Counted from the first letter of the stretch, positions 9,606-17,524 are shown. The stretch: DNA of 64,000 bases from Mycolicibacterium vulneris (GCF_002104765.1 NZ_NCXM01000024.1:1-64000); one strand, 5' to 3'. Notes: generated by a model not told the origin, from the sequence alone. Numbers and translations are program-made.

Positions 9606-12586
9606 CTTCCAAACACCTTGCGCACCACCGCTTTTGCCCGTCGCGTCACCCGCAGATAGTTGTCCAGGAACTCCCCGCCCTCATCGGTCGGCCAGCCCGC
9701 GGCCACGGCGACCGCGTTGAGCTGGCGTCCGGGCCCGGGCAACTGGTCGGTGGGCTTACCGCGGACCAGCACCAGCGCATTGCGCGCCCGGGTGGCGGTC
9801 AGCCAGGCCTGTCGCAACAGCTCCACCTCGTCGGCGGGCACCAGGTCGGCCGCGGCGATCGCGTCCAGGCACTGCAGCGTCGAGGTGTTGTGCAGCGCGG
9901 GAATCTCGTGCGCGTGCCGCAGTTGCAGCATTTGCACGGTCCATTCGACGTCGGCCAGCCCCCCGCGGCCCAGCTTGGTGTGCGTGTTGGGGTCAGCGCC
10001 GCGCGGCAACCGCTCCGAATCGACACGGGCCTTGATCCGCCGGATCTCCTGCATCGCCTCGGCGGACACCCCGTGGGCCGGATACCGCGTCTTGTCGGCC
10101 ATCAGCAGGAACCGCTGCCCCAGCTCCGCGTCGCCGGCGACCGAGTGCGCGCGCAGCAGCGCCTGGATCTCCCACGGCTGCGCCCACTGCTCGTAGTAGG
10201 CGGCGTAGGACGCGAGGGTGCGCACCAGTGGACCACTGCGGCCCTCGGGCCGCAGGTTGGCGTCGACCTCCAGCGGCGGATCGACGCTGGGCGTCCCCAG
10301 CAGCGCCCGAATCTGTTCGGCGACACCTGTCGCCCAGCGCACCGCCGCGGTATCCTCGACGCCGGGCGCGGGTTCGCAGACGAACATCACGTCGGCGTCG
10401 GACCCGTAACCCAACTCGGCGCCGCCCAGCCGGCCCATCCCGATGACCGCGATCGCGGCCGGCGCCTTACCGTCTGCGGGCAGGTTGACCCGGATCATCG
10501 CGTCCAGCGCGGCCTGCAACACCGCCACCCACACCGAGGTCAGCGCCCCGCACACGTCGGTGACCTCGAGCATGCCGAGCAGGTCGGCGGACGCGATGCG
10601 GGCCAGCTCGCGCCGTCGCAGCGTGCGCGCCCCGGCGATCGCGCGCACCGGGTCGGAGTAGCGGCTGGCCGCGGCGACCAGCGCGCGGGCCACCGAGGCG
10701 GGGTCGGTGTCGAGCAGTCTGGGGCCCGACGGCCCGTCGCTGTAGTCCTGAATCACCCTCGGCGCGCGCATCAGCAGGTCCGGCACGTACGCCGAGGTGC
10801 CCAGCACGTGCATCAGCCGGCGGGCCACGGCGGGCTTGTCGCGCAGCGTGGCCAGGTACCAGCTTTCGCCGGACAGCGCCTCGGAGAGCCGCCGGTAGGC
10901 CAGCAGCCCGCCGTCGGGGTCCGGCGTGTAGGACATCCAGTTCAGCAGCCTGGGCAGCAGCACCGACTGCACCCGGCCGCGCCGCCCGCTCAGGTTGACC
11001 AGGGCCGACATGTGCTTCAGCGCGGTCTGCGGACCCTCGTAGCCCAGCGCCGCCAGCTGGCGCTCGGCGGCTTCGGAGGTCATGCCGCGGGCGATCTCCA
11101 GCCCGGGCGGGCCGATCGATTCCAGCAGCGGCTGATAGAAGAGCTTGGCGTGCAGCTGGGACACCCGCAGGTTCTGGTGCCGCAACTCCTCGCGCAACAC
11201 CCCGGCCGCGTCGTGGCGCCCGTCCGGCCGGATGTGGGCGGCCCGCGCCAGCCAGCGCACCGCCTCCTCGTCGTCGGCCTCGGGCAGCAGGTGGGTGCGC
11301 TTGAGCCGCTGCAGCTGCAGCCGGTGCTCGAGCAGCCGGAGGAATTCGTAGGAGGCGGTCAGGTTGGCCGCGTCCTCGCGGCCAATGTAGCCGCCCTGGC
11401 CCAGCGCGGCCAGCGCGTCGACCGTCGACGCCACGTGCAGCGAGTCATCGCCTCGGCCGTGCACCAGCTGCAGGAGCTGCACGGCGAATTCCACGTCACG
11501 CAATCCGCCGCTGCCGAGCTTGATCTCGCGGCCGCGGACCTCGGCGGGCACCAGCTGCTCGACCCGGCGGCGCATGGCCTGCACCTCGACCACGAAATCC
11601 TCACGCTCGCAGGCGACCCAGACCATCGGCATCAGCGCGTCCAGGTAGCGCTGCCCGAGCTCCGCGTCGCCCACCGCCGCACGGGCTTTCAGCAGCGCCT
11701 GGAACTCCCAAGTCTTCGCCCAGCGCTGGTAGTAGGCGACGTGCGACTCGACGGTGCGGACCAGTTCCCCGCTGCGCCCCTCCGGCCGCAGCCCGGCATC
11801 GACCTGGAAGAAGGCCTCGGAGGCCAGCCGCATCATCTCGCCGGCCACCCGGGTGGTGATCGGGTCGGCCTGCTCGCCGACGAAGATGACGTCGACGTCG
11901 CTGACGTAGTTCAGTTCGCGGGCACCGCATTTGCCCATCGCGATGACCGCCAGCCGCGGCGGCGTCCGGTCGCCGCACACGCTGTTCTCGGCTACCCGCA
12001 GCGCGGCGGCCAGCGCGGCGTCCGCCAGGTTCGACAGGTGGGCCGCCACCATGGTGAACGGCAGCACCGGTTCGTCCTCGACCGTCGCGGCCAGATCCAG
12101 CGCGGCCAGCACCAGCAGCTGGTCGCGGTACAGCGTGCGAAGGCGCACCATCGCCGAACCCGGCGCCTTCAGCGCTTCGTCGACGCATTCGGTGAACATG
12201 TCGCACAGCCGGTCGTGGGTGGGCAGCGTGACGTTGCCGCGCAAGAGTTTCCAGGACTCGGGCTGCGCGATCAGGTGATCACCCAGGGCCAGCGACGAGC
12301 CGAGCACGCCGAACAGCCGGCCGCGTAGCGGACGTTCGGCCAGCAGGGCGGCGTTGAGCTGATCCCATCCGGCGTCGGGGTTCTCCGACAGCCGGACCAG
12401 GGCGAGCAGCGCGGCGTCGGGATCGGGCGCGCGCGACAACGACCAGAGCAGGTCGACGTGGGCCTGGTCGTCGTGGTCGTACCAACCCAGCTGCGCCATG
12501 CGTTCGGCCGCTTGCGGATCGACCAACCCGAGCCGGCCGACGCTGGGCAGCCTGGGGCGCTGCGTCGCGGGTTTGGTCACGCCCAC
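9602..12586 (-). CDS. glnE: Glutamine synthetase adenylyltransferase/deadenylase
   Basis: GlnE (994 residues) attaches AMP to, and removes it from, the regulatory tyrosine of GlnA1 according to nitrogen status. It has two nucleotidyltransferase-like halves. The N-terminal half has SDVDVIF and LGSGGLRDVEF; the C-terminal half has YGSDADVMF and LGRGGLADVEW. By analogy with E. coli, the N-terminal half removes AMP and the C-terminal half adds it. The gene lies after glnA2 in the same direction, with 50 bases between them. Its stop overlaps a downstream thioesterase-like gene. Length is normal and both active-site DxD motifs are present. Confidence 0.96.
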   Translation of the reverse strand: MGVTKPATQRPRLPSVGRLGLVDPQAAERMAQLGWYDHDDQAHVDLLWSLSRAPDPDAALLALVRLSENPDAGWDQLNAALLAERPLRGRLFGVLGSSLALGDHLIAQPESWKLLRGNVTLPTHDRLCDMFTECVDEALKAPGSAMVRLRTLYRDQLLVLAALDLAATVEDEPVLPFTMVAAHLSNLADAALAAALRVAENSVCGDRTPPRLAVIAMGKCGARELNYVSDVDVIFVGEQADPITTRVAGEMMRLASEAFFQVDAGLRPEGRSGELVRTVESHVAYYQRWAKTWEFQALLKARAAVGDAELGQRYLDALMPMVWVACEREDFVVEVQAMRRRVEQLVPAEVRGREIKLGSGGLRDVEFAVQLLQLVHGRGDDSLHVASTVDALAALGQGGYIGREDAANLTASYEFLRLLEHRLQLQRLKRTHLLPEADDEEAVRWLARAAHIRPDGRHDAAGVLREELRHQNLRVSQLHAKLFYQPLLESIGPPGLEIARGMTSEAAERQLAALGYEGPQTALKHMSALVNLSGRRGRVQSVLLPRLLNWMSYTPDPDGGLLAYRRLSEALSGESWYLATLRDKPAVARRLMHVLGTSAYVPDLLMRAPRVIQDYSDGPSGPRLLDTDPASVARALVAAASRYSDPVRAIAGARTLRRRELARIASADLLGMLEVTDVCGALTSVWVAVLQAALDAMIRVNLPADGKAPAAIAVIGMGRLGGAELGYGSDADVMFVCEPAPGVEDTAAVRWATGVAEQIRALLGTPSVDPPLEVDANLRPEGRSGPLVRTLASYAAYYEQWAQPWEIQALLRAHSVAGDAELGQRFLLMADKTRYPAHGVSAEAMQEIRRIKARVDSERLPRGADPNTHTKLGRGGLADVEWTVQMLQLRHAHEIPALHNTSTLQCLDAIAAADLVPADEVELLRQAWLTATRARNALVLVRGKPTDQLPGPGRQLNAVAVAAGWPTDEGGEFLDNYLRVTRRAKAVVRKVFGS

Positions 12587-12636
12587 GACCGTAGCGCAAG
12601 CCGCCGGCGTTCAGCCTGATCGGCGCCCGATCCGGG

Positions 12637-13977
12637 TCAGAGCGACAGGTAGGTGCTCAGCTCGTACGGGGTGACGTGGCTACGGTAGTTGGCCCACTCC
12701 GTGCGCTTATTGCGCAGGAAGAAGTCAAAGACGTGCTCCCCCAAGGTTTCCGCGACCAGCTCGGAAGACTCCATGGCGCGCAGCGCGCTGTCCAGGCTCG
12801 TCGGCAGCTCGCGATAGCCCATCGCGATGCGTTCCTCGGCGGTCAGGTCCCACACGTTGTCCTCGGCCTGCGGTCCCAGCACGTAGCCCTTCTCCACTCC
12901 GCGCAGCCCGGCGGCCAGCAGCACCGCGAAGGCCAGGTACGGGTTGCACGCCGAATCGGGGCTGCGGACCTCGACGCGCCGCGACGACGTCTTGTGCGGC
13001 GTGTACATGGGCACCCGCACCAGGGCGGACCGGTTGGCCGCACCCCACGACGCTGCGGTGGGCGCCTCGCCGCCGCCGACCAGTCGCTTGTAGGAGTTGA
13101 CCCATTGGTTGGTGACGGCGCTGATCTCCGAGGCGTGCTCGAGGATCCCGGCGATGAAGGACTTGCCCACGTCGGAGAGCTGCAACGGGTCGTCGGGGCT
13201 GTGGAACGCGTTGACGTCACCCTCGAACAGGCTCATGTGGGTGTGCATGGCTGAGCCGGGGTGCTGGCCGAACGGCTTGGGCATGAAGGTTGCGCGGGCG
13301 CCGTTCTCGATGGCGACCTCCTTGATGACGTAGCGGAACGTCATCACGTTGTCGGCCATCGACAGCGCGTCGGCGAAGCGCAGATCGATCTCCTGCTGGC
13401 CGGGCGCGCCCTCGTGGTGGCTGAACTCCACCGAGATGCCCATGAATTCCAGGGATTCGATCGCGTGGCGGCGGAAGTTGGAGGCTGAGTCGTGGACGGC
13501 CTGATCGAAGTAGCCGGCGTTGTCGACGGGGACTGGCGGCGTGCCGTCGTCGGGGCCCGGCTTCAGCAGGAAGAATTCGATCTCGGGGTGCACGTAGCAG
13601 GAGAAGCCCAGGTCGTTGGCCTTCTGCAGCTGGCGGCGCAGCACGTGCCGCGGGTCCGCCCACGACGGCGATCCGTCCGGCATGGTGATGTCGCAGAACA
13701 TCCGCGCCGAGTGGTGGTGGCCGTTGGGCGAGGCCCACGGCAGCACCTGGAAGGTGGACGGGTCGGGGTTGGCCACGGTGTCGGATTCCGAGACCCGCGA
13801 GAAGCCCTCGATCGAGGAGCCGTCGAAGCCGATGCCCTCCTCGAAGGCGCCCTCGAGTTCGGCCGGGGCGATGGCGACCGACTTGAGGAAACCGAGCACA
13901 TCGGTAAACCACAGCCGAACGAAGCGGATGTCTCGTTCCTCGAGGGTGCGGAGGACGAATTCCTTCTGTCGATCCAT
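12637..13977 (-). CDS. glnA2: Glutamine synthetase-like GlnA2
   Basis: This 446-residue glutamine synthetase belongs to the GlnA2 (GSI-alpha-like) group. The DGSSIEGF latch, KPFGQHPGSAMHTH and NRSALVRVP blocks are present. The position equivalent to the adenylylated tyrosine of GlnA1 reads NVWDLTAEE, so this enzyme lacks the GlnE target residue. The start at 13977 (MDRQKEF) matches the M. tuberculosis protein; an earlier in-frame Met adds only six residues. It is the first gene of the glnA2-glnE unit and forms the left border of the accessory island. Confidence 0.95.
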   Translation of the reverse strand: MDRQKEFVLRTLEERDIRFVRLWFTDVLGFLKSVAIAPAELEGAFEEGIGFDGSSIEGFSRVSESDTVANPDPSTFQVLPWASPNGHHHSARMFCDITMPDGSPSWADPRHVLRRQLQKANDLGFSCYVHPEIEFFLLKPGPDDGTPPVPVDNAGYFDQAVHDSASNFRRHAIESLEFMGISVEFSHHEGAPGQQEIDLRFADALSMADNVMTFRYVIKEVAIENGARATFMPKPFGQHPGSAMHTHMSLFEGDVNAFHSPDDPLQLSDVGKSFIAGILEHASEISAVTNQWVNSYKRLVGGGEAPTAASWGAANRSALVRVPMYTPHKTSSRRVEVRSPDSACNPYLAFAVLLAAGLRGVEKGYVLGPQAEDNVWDLTAEERIAMGYRELPTSLDSALRAMESSELVAETLGEHVFDFFLRNKRTEWANYRSHVTPYELSTYLSL

Positions 13978-14133
13978 AACTCGAACAGTATGCAACGGCT
14001 GTTAACTCTGTGTTACACCGACGCTAGTGCTGTGCGCTGACCTGTGAATACGTGGTCGTCTGCGAGCGCTGTGCGGGGGATTATCCTACAGTCCGCTACG
14101 TCCCTCGCCGGTCGAAAAAGGAGGGCCACATTT

Positions 14134-14175
14134 ATGCCAACCGTGCTCATTATCGACGGACCAGTGCCACTATGA
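14134..14175 (+). CDS. 13-codon leader peptide with ideal Shine-Dalgarno
   Basis: A strong ribosome-binding site (AAGGAGGG, 14118-14125) lies eight bases before an ATG that opens a 13-residue frame, MPTVLIIDGPVPL. Its TGA stop overlaps the ATG of the next gene (ATGA at 14172-14175), and that next gene has no good ribosome site of its own. The simplest reading is translational coupling through a leader peptide. An alternative is a single gene whose frame was shifted near 14170. Confidence 0.5.
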   Translation: MPTVLIIDGPVPL

Positions 14176-14579
14176 CCAACGTGAACGAGTTCGGCCCCAG
14201 ACTCAACATTCGGGTGCCCGCCGACGCGACTCGCGTCGGAGAATGGTTACCCGGCAAGGACGGGCGGCTGGTGCGGTTGTTCGGCGGCACCCGCCGCACC
14301 GCGGGCGGCTGCAGCGTCGATATCGTCGGCCAGCAATGCGCCGACGGGACGGTACCCCACCGGTGGGTAACCGTGGCGCCCCTCGACGACATGTCTGAGA
14401 GCACCGACTTCGGCGCGGCGGCGGTAAGGCAACACGCCTACAGCTTGCTCAACACGGCCGAGATAGACGGCATCACAGACCCGGAGTTGGCCGCGGAAGG
14501 ATTCGCGTTTGCCGAGGCGCTCCAGGCCGCCGCCGATGAGATCGACTGCTGGTCGCGCTGCACCGACACCTTCATCTGA
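14172..14579 (+). CDS. Hypothetical protein of the island left end
   Basis: A 135-residue soluble, acidic protein that was not recognised. The start MTNVNEFGPRLNIRV is taken because the ATG overlaps the stop of a well-initiated leader frame. The C-terminus is helix-rich (LAAEGFAFAEALQAAADEI), and the two cysteines are close to the end (CWSRC). It has no signal peptide or membrane segment. It is transcribed away from glnA2 and ends before its own terminator, so it is a self-contained unit. Confidence 0.55.
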   Translation: MTNVNEFGPRLNIRVPADATRVGEWLPGKDGRLVRLFGGTRRTAGGCSVDIVGQQCADGTVPHRWVTVAPLDDMSESTDFGAAAVRQHAYSLLNTAEIDGITDPELAAEGFAFAEALQAAADEIDCWSRCTDTFI

Positions 14580-14595
14580 AACACGCCGCACAACA

Positions 14596-14627
14596 CTCAG
14601 GTGTCCAAAGCGGGCACCTGAGCTTTT
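14596..14627 (+). terminator. Terminator of the 14.2-kb hypothetical gene
   Basis: An 8-bp stem, CTCAGGTG (14596-14603) pairing with CACCTGAG (14615-14622), has an 11-base loop and is followed by CTTTT. It lies 17 bases after the stop codon. Confidence 0.7.
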
Positions 14628-14659
14628 CGGCCGGCGTCATGCCCCCGCCAGTACCACGA

Positions 14660-15115
14660 TCAGACCGTGAAGCCCAGGTCCTTGAGCAGCTTTTCCGTCG
14701 TGATTACTGTGAGTCCACGCGCGCGAGCACGATTCGTAAGCCGACGCTCATTGGTCACGAGTTCACACTGCTCGTACTGGGCCGTGGCAGCGATCAGAGC
14801 ATCACGGGTGTGATCAATGTTGCCGGATCGAAATTCCTCAAGGGCCTCCCGGTCATCTCCGAAGCGAGCCCAGTTAAGGCGGGAGAAGTCCAGGACGCGC
14901 GCGCCGGTTGGGACGAGATTCCCCAACGCGGCGAGCGCTAAAAGGAGGCGTGCTCGGCGGTCCTCGTCGGGAACCACGGCGAGTTCGTCGATGTTGACGT
15001 GGGTGTACAGCACCTCAAGTTGCCCCTGTTCGATCGATGAACGCATGGCCTCGTAGGCGCCAGGAATGTCGATGAGGGGGTCAATCGCGTTGGAATCCAC
15101 GACCACGCGTCGCAT
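14660..15115 (-). CDS. PIN-domain protein (VapC-like ribonuclease)
   Basis: This 151-residue protein fits the PIN fold. It begins MRRVVVDSNAI with Asp7, has Glu44 in NIDELAVV, Asp105 in HTRDALIAATA and Glu123 in TNERRL. These are the four acidic positions expected for Mg-dependent RNA cleavage. Such proteins are commonly toxins of type II toxin-antitoxin systems. No classical VapB is next to it. Upstream on the same strand, beyond a hairpin and an unrecognised gene, is a small HTH protein that could be a partner. No Shine-Dalgarno is obvious before the ATG. The toxin role is inferred. Confidence 0.72.
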   Translation of the reverse strand: MRRVVVDSNAIDPLIDIPGAYEAMRSSIEQGQLEVLYTHVNIDELAVVPDEDRRARLLLALAALGNLVPTGARVLDFSRLNWARFGDDREALEEFRSGNIDHTRDALIAATAQYEQCELVTNERRLTNRARARGLTVITTEKLLKDLGFTV

Positions 15116-15193
15116 AGCGCGGCAGTGTAGTCGCCGCGGCGCTCAACTAATTGCGCTGGGAACCGGACCGGCGACGCACGCGTCGAACCAAAT

Positions 15194-15229
15194 AGGTTGC
15201 CCCCGGACTCTTTCCACCGGGGGCAACCT
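15194..15229 (-). terminator. Strong hairpin between the unknown gene and the PIN gene
   Basis: A perfect 13-bp stem, AGGTTGCCCCCGG (15194-15206) with its complement at 15217-15229, has a ten-base loop. On the minus strand it is followed by TATTTGG, a weak U tract, so it may attenuate rather than fully stop transcription into the PIN gene. It sits directly past a stop codon in the alternate frame of the upstream gene. Confidence 0.55.
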
Positions 15230-15230
15230 C

Positions 15231-15630
15231 TAGTCCTGGGGTGGCTCGTCCAGAAATCGTTGATGCTGATGGTCGAGTTCTTGACTGCGCGGATGCGGAA
15301 CCGCATCTCCAGGAGGTGTGTGATTTGCCGAAGCAGGTCAAAAGGGTCGATTCCGTTGTGGATTTGAATGTCGACCGCTTTAACATGCGATAGGTCCGAT
15401 GGCGGGCTTTGACCCCACTCCGACCTCGGCACCGCGATGACATGAACGTTATGCGGACCCGACTCACCGGCTCCGAAGTCGAGACCAATGATCTGCCACT
15501 CGTCGATGTCGATGCCGGTGAGCGTGTAGACATCGACGTCTCCGGTCTTTTTCTCGTCGAGCTGTGCAGTGCCACTCCAGTCGGGGAAACTCACCGAAGC
15601 GTCACCCCACCCGTATTCGTCCACGTGCAA
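15231..15630 (-). pseudogene. Unrecognised gene with probable C-terminal frameshift
   Basis: About 125 residues look like a real soluble protein (GDVDVYTLTGIDIDEW, PHNVHVIAVPRSEWG, GIDPFDLLRQITHLLEMRF). A TTG start directly after the stop of the upstream HTH gene, or GTG at 15624, would begin it. In its own frame the sequence then runs through the hairpin into a long shadow of the PIN gene. If one base is restored near 15252, it instead reads FLDEPPQD and stops at 15231, exactly before the hairpin. A one-base deletion or a sequencing error is inferred. No domain was recognised. Confidence 0.45.
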
Positions 15631-15996
15631 TTACTCGTCCCCTCCCTCGTCGGGTTTATGCGTGGTGCCGTACCGCTGCTCCGCGGCCTGGCGGCTAATC
15701 CCTAGTGCTAGGCCGATAATCGCCCAGCTGTCGCCGACGTCGCGGGCCGCCGCCACCGCCGCCTGTAGCTCGGCCGGGGCGGCGTCGCCGGTCACCGCGG
15801 CACGGATACGCCGGAAGTGGGTGGCGTCGCGCACGTCGGCGGGGGTGATCTCCTCGGAGTCCAGCCAGGCGTCAATCTCGTAGGCGCTCGGATCTGAGCT
15901 GCGGGCGAACACTTCCAACGGGCCGTTCACTGTGTACTCGCCGGCCTCCACCGCGCGGCTCATCTCCGCATACTCCTCCGGGCTGCGCTTCGCCAT
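15631..15996 (-). CDS. Small helix-turn-helix protein
   Basis: A 121-residue protein with an acidic N-terminal part (MAKRSPEEYAEMSRAVEAGE) and a C-terminal HTH: LQAAVAAARDVGDSWAIIGL followed by ALGISRQAAEQRYG. This resembles actinobacterial sigma-region-4-like DNA-binding helices. The ATG at 15996 lacks a Shine-Dalgarno; the message may be leaderless or begin upstream. It is the first gene of the HTH / unknown / PIN series with zero spacing to the next gene. A role as antitoxin or autoregulator is possible but unproven. Confidence 0.6.
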   Translation of the reverse strand: MAKRSPEEYAEMSRAVEAGEYTVNGPLEVFARSSDPSAYEIDAWLDSEEITPADVRDATHFRRIRAAVTGDAAPAELQAAVAAARDVGDSWAIIGLALGISRQAAEQRYGTTHKPDEGGDE

Positions 15997-16089
15997 GTAG
16001 AGGAGGATAAATCTCTTGGGAACCCGAACGCGATGGGCTGCGTCGGAACAATGTAGATCGGAATCAACGATCAGGTTGCCCGACAACTC

Positions 16090-16142
16090 ATGCGGATTGG
16101 CCGAAACGAGGCGCTATCAAATTCCGCAAGCCTGCGGAATTT
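16090..16142 (+). repeat. 53-bp inverted repeat, left arm
   Basis: This sequence recurs in inverse orientation at 17443-17495 with 52 of 53 identical bases; the difference is at 16102. The inner part, AAATTCCGCA-AGCC-TGCGGAATTT, is itself a perfect 10-bp palindrome. The arms bracket 1.3 kb of phage-like small genes. Confidence 0.9.
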
Positions 16143-16332
16143 ACCAAACTCCATCATCGCCCTCTACGAACTCTCCCGGCTCCTCGCCGAAGACATCGAG
16201 CAAGGCATCGCCGAAGGCGAGATCACGTCGGATATGGTGGACACCCGCACATCCCCAAGGCCTTTGGCGAACGATGCGCCGGAAGCGTCTGTAGCCATGG
16301 CGTTACAGACTCACCGCGATTGTCAACTTTGA
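16090..16332 (+). pseudogene. Remnant of a phage/plasmid-type protein
   Basis: The translated fragment contains LRNLPNSIIALYELSRL and then IEQGIAEGEITSDM. This is reminiscent of the KLPxSxxxLYxLSRL region of DUF3102-like proteins found on phages and plasmids. No upstream gene part and no ribosome site are seen, and the first 18 codons are within the left inverted-repeat arm. After about 50 residues the sequence loses the family pattern. I read it as a broken middle piece. The family link is from memory of the motif and is uncertain. Confidence 0.4.
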
Positions 16333-16383
16333 CATTGTACAAGATGACAATCCACCTGCTTCTTTCGTTGTCTCCATTGCGCT

Positions 16384-16584
16384 TTAGCCGTTCTGCGGGG
16401 CGTGGTTCACGGGTACGCCGCCATCATCGCGGCCGCGGTGGTCGTCGCGTAGAGGTTGGGGGCGGTCCTGGGTCGTGCCCGCCGTCGTGAACACGTGCGC
16501 CTGACTCAGCCCCTTGCTGAATGACGCGAAACTAGTTCGGGCGATTCCTATTTCGTCGCCTACTAACAGGCAGGTGTTGCCCAT
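16384..16584 (-). CDS. Small hypothetical protein
   Basis: A 66-residue frame starting MGNTCLLVGDEIGIARTSF has a good Shine-Dalgarno (GGAGG at 16595-16591, six bases before the ATG). This is its main support. The C-terminal half is rich in Asp, Arg and Gly and looks disordered. No family was recognised. It runs opposite to its neighbours inside the inverted-repeat-bounded segment. Confidence 0.35.
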   Translation of the reverse strand: MGNTCLLVGDEIGIARTSFASFSKGLSQAHVFTTAGTTQDRPQPLRDDHRGRDDGGVPVNHAPQNG

Positions 16585-16822
16585 TCAACACCTCCAAGTT
16601 GTTAGCTGCCTAGAAATTATGGAAGCTTTGTGTGGTTGAGAGATCTGGCCGCGGGTATACGCGCAGGCCGGACCTCCGGTCGAAGGGGCTTCAGAGTAGA
16701 AGTCCAGCGGTTTGCATATTGCGGGCCCGCCGTCGCGGTGAGGGTAGTACCGCGCACCCATGTGCGCAGGGGCGCAGGGGTCCGGCCCCTCTTCTTTAAG
16801 CGCGTCTTTAGAAGAGGGCAAA

Positions 16823-17035
16823 GTGAACCAACTCGTCGCAATCATTTTCGTAATCGCCTTCCTGGTCATCGTTCTCCACGAAGTCGCGATCTTCGTTGCC
16901 GGGATTTGGATCGGTCGCCGCTGGCAAAACGAAATCGCCAGGAGGCGGGCTGATCGGGTTCTAGAGCAAACCGTTGCGAACGCTCACCGGTCGGGCTACC
17001 TCGCCGGTTACGACCGTGGCTACCGCAGGCTCTAA
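16823..17035 (+). CDS. Small single-pass membrane protein
   Basis: A 70-residue protein begins at GTG (NQLVAIIFVIAFLVIVL). It has one long hydrophobic helix at about residues 4-26, followed by a basic stretch (WIGRRWQNEIARRRADRV) and a Tyr/Gly-rich tail (GYLAGYDRGYRRL). GAAGAGGG upstream is a fair ribosome site. Such small membrane proteins are typical of actinobacteriophage genomes. Function is unknown. Confidence 0.5.
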   Translation: MNQLVAIIFVIAFLVIVLHEVAIFVAGIWIGRRWQNEIARRRADRVLEQTVANAHRSGYLAGYDRGYRRL

Positions 17036-17155
17036 CCGGGACGGGAGCGCGCGGGCCGGGAACATTTACCAAAATCCCGGTCCGCGCCGCAGCTCGCAAG
17101 GCGCCTGCACAACAGGCGGCAGAGTCGAGGGGTGAACTGCGCCGTTGCGTGTTGA

Positions 17156-17395
17156 TCCTTAGCTGCACCGGACCGCCTTCATCCGCGTCGATTACAACCG
17201 CGGCAGCAGTACTCGTGCGGTTATTGCAAGCGGGATGCCGGTGCGGGCGGCTCGACAGCCATCGCGATCTCGGCCGCGCACGCCGCGGGTGCCCGACTAT
17301 CCCTCGACGGCACAGCCGTGGTGTGCGGTGCCTGCCTCAAACGCCCCCTCGAAGACTTTCTTCCGCCTGCGGCTAGCGAAGGGGGTGCCGAGTGA
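17156..17395 (+). pseudogene. Zinc-ribbon-like small protein without a start codon
   Basis: This frame encodes two CxxC pairs: YSCGYCKRDA and, about 35 residues later, VVCGACLKRPLEDF. It ends AASEGGAE. The spacing and Cys pairs suggest a zinc ribbon. Back to the previous stop at 17153 no ATG, GTG or TTG is found, so the 5' end is lost or frameshifted. The stop overlaps the next GTG (GTGA at 17392-17395), showing it was part of a coupled operon. Confidence 0.42.
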
Positions 17396-17442
17396 GTGTC
17401 GAATTGATTGAGCCGCAGCCTGAGACGCGCATCGACCTTGTC

Positions 17443-17495
17443 AAATTCCGCAGGCTTGCGGAATTTGATAGCGCCTCGTTTCCGCCAATCCGCAT
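17443..17495 (-). repeat. 53-bp inverted repeat, right arm
   Basis: Reverse complement of 16090-16142 with one mismatch. It is immediately followed by a separate perfect palindrome at 17496-17524. Confidence 0.9.
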
Positions 17496-17524
17496 CAGGC
17501 GCCGTTGCCGGGCAACGGCGCCTG
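17496..17524. repeat. 29-bp near-perfect palindrome
   Basis: The arm CAGGCGCCGTTGCC (17496-17509) and its exact complement (17511-17524) are separated by one base. The tiny loop argues against a simple terminator. A protein-binding or resolution site at the edge of the inverted repeat is possible. Confidence 0.6.

Noticed and set aside
9890..12328. 812-codon plus-strand open frame
   Set aside because: Mirror of glnE on the opposite strand; no ribosome site or motifs.
15631..16086. Longer start for the small HTH protein
   Set aside because: The extension contains a Cys/His-rich stretch unlike the rest, and MAKRSPEEY is a natural start; left open because neither has a ribosome site.
16585..16869. 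Minus-strand frame of 94 codons in the repeat-bounded segment
   Set aside because: It overlaps the membrane-protein gene in antisense, lacks a ribosome site and shows no coherent features.
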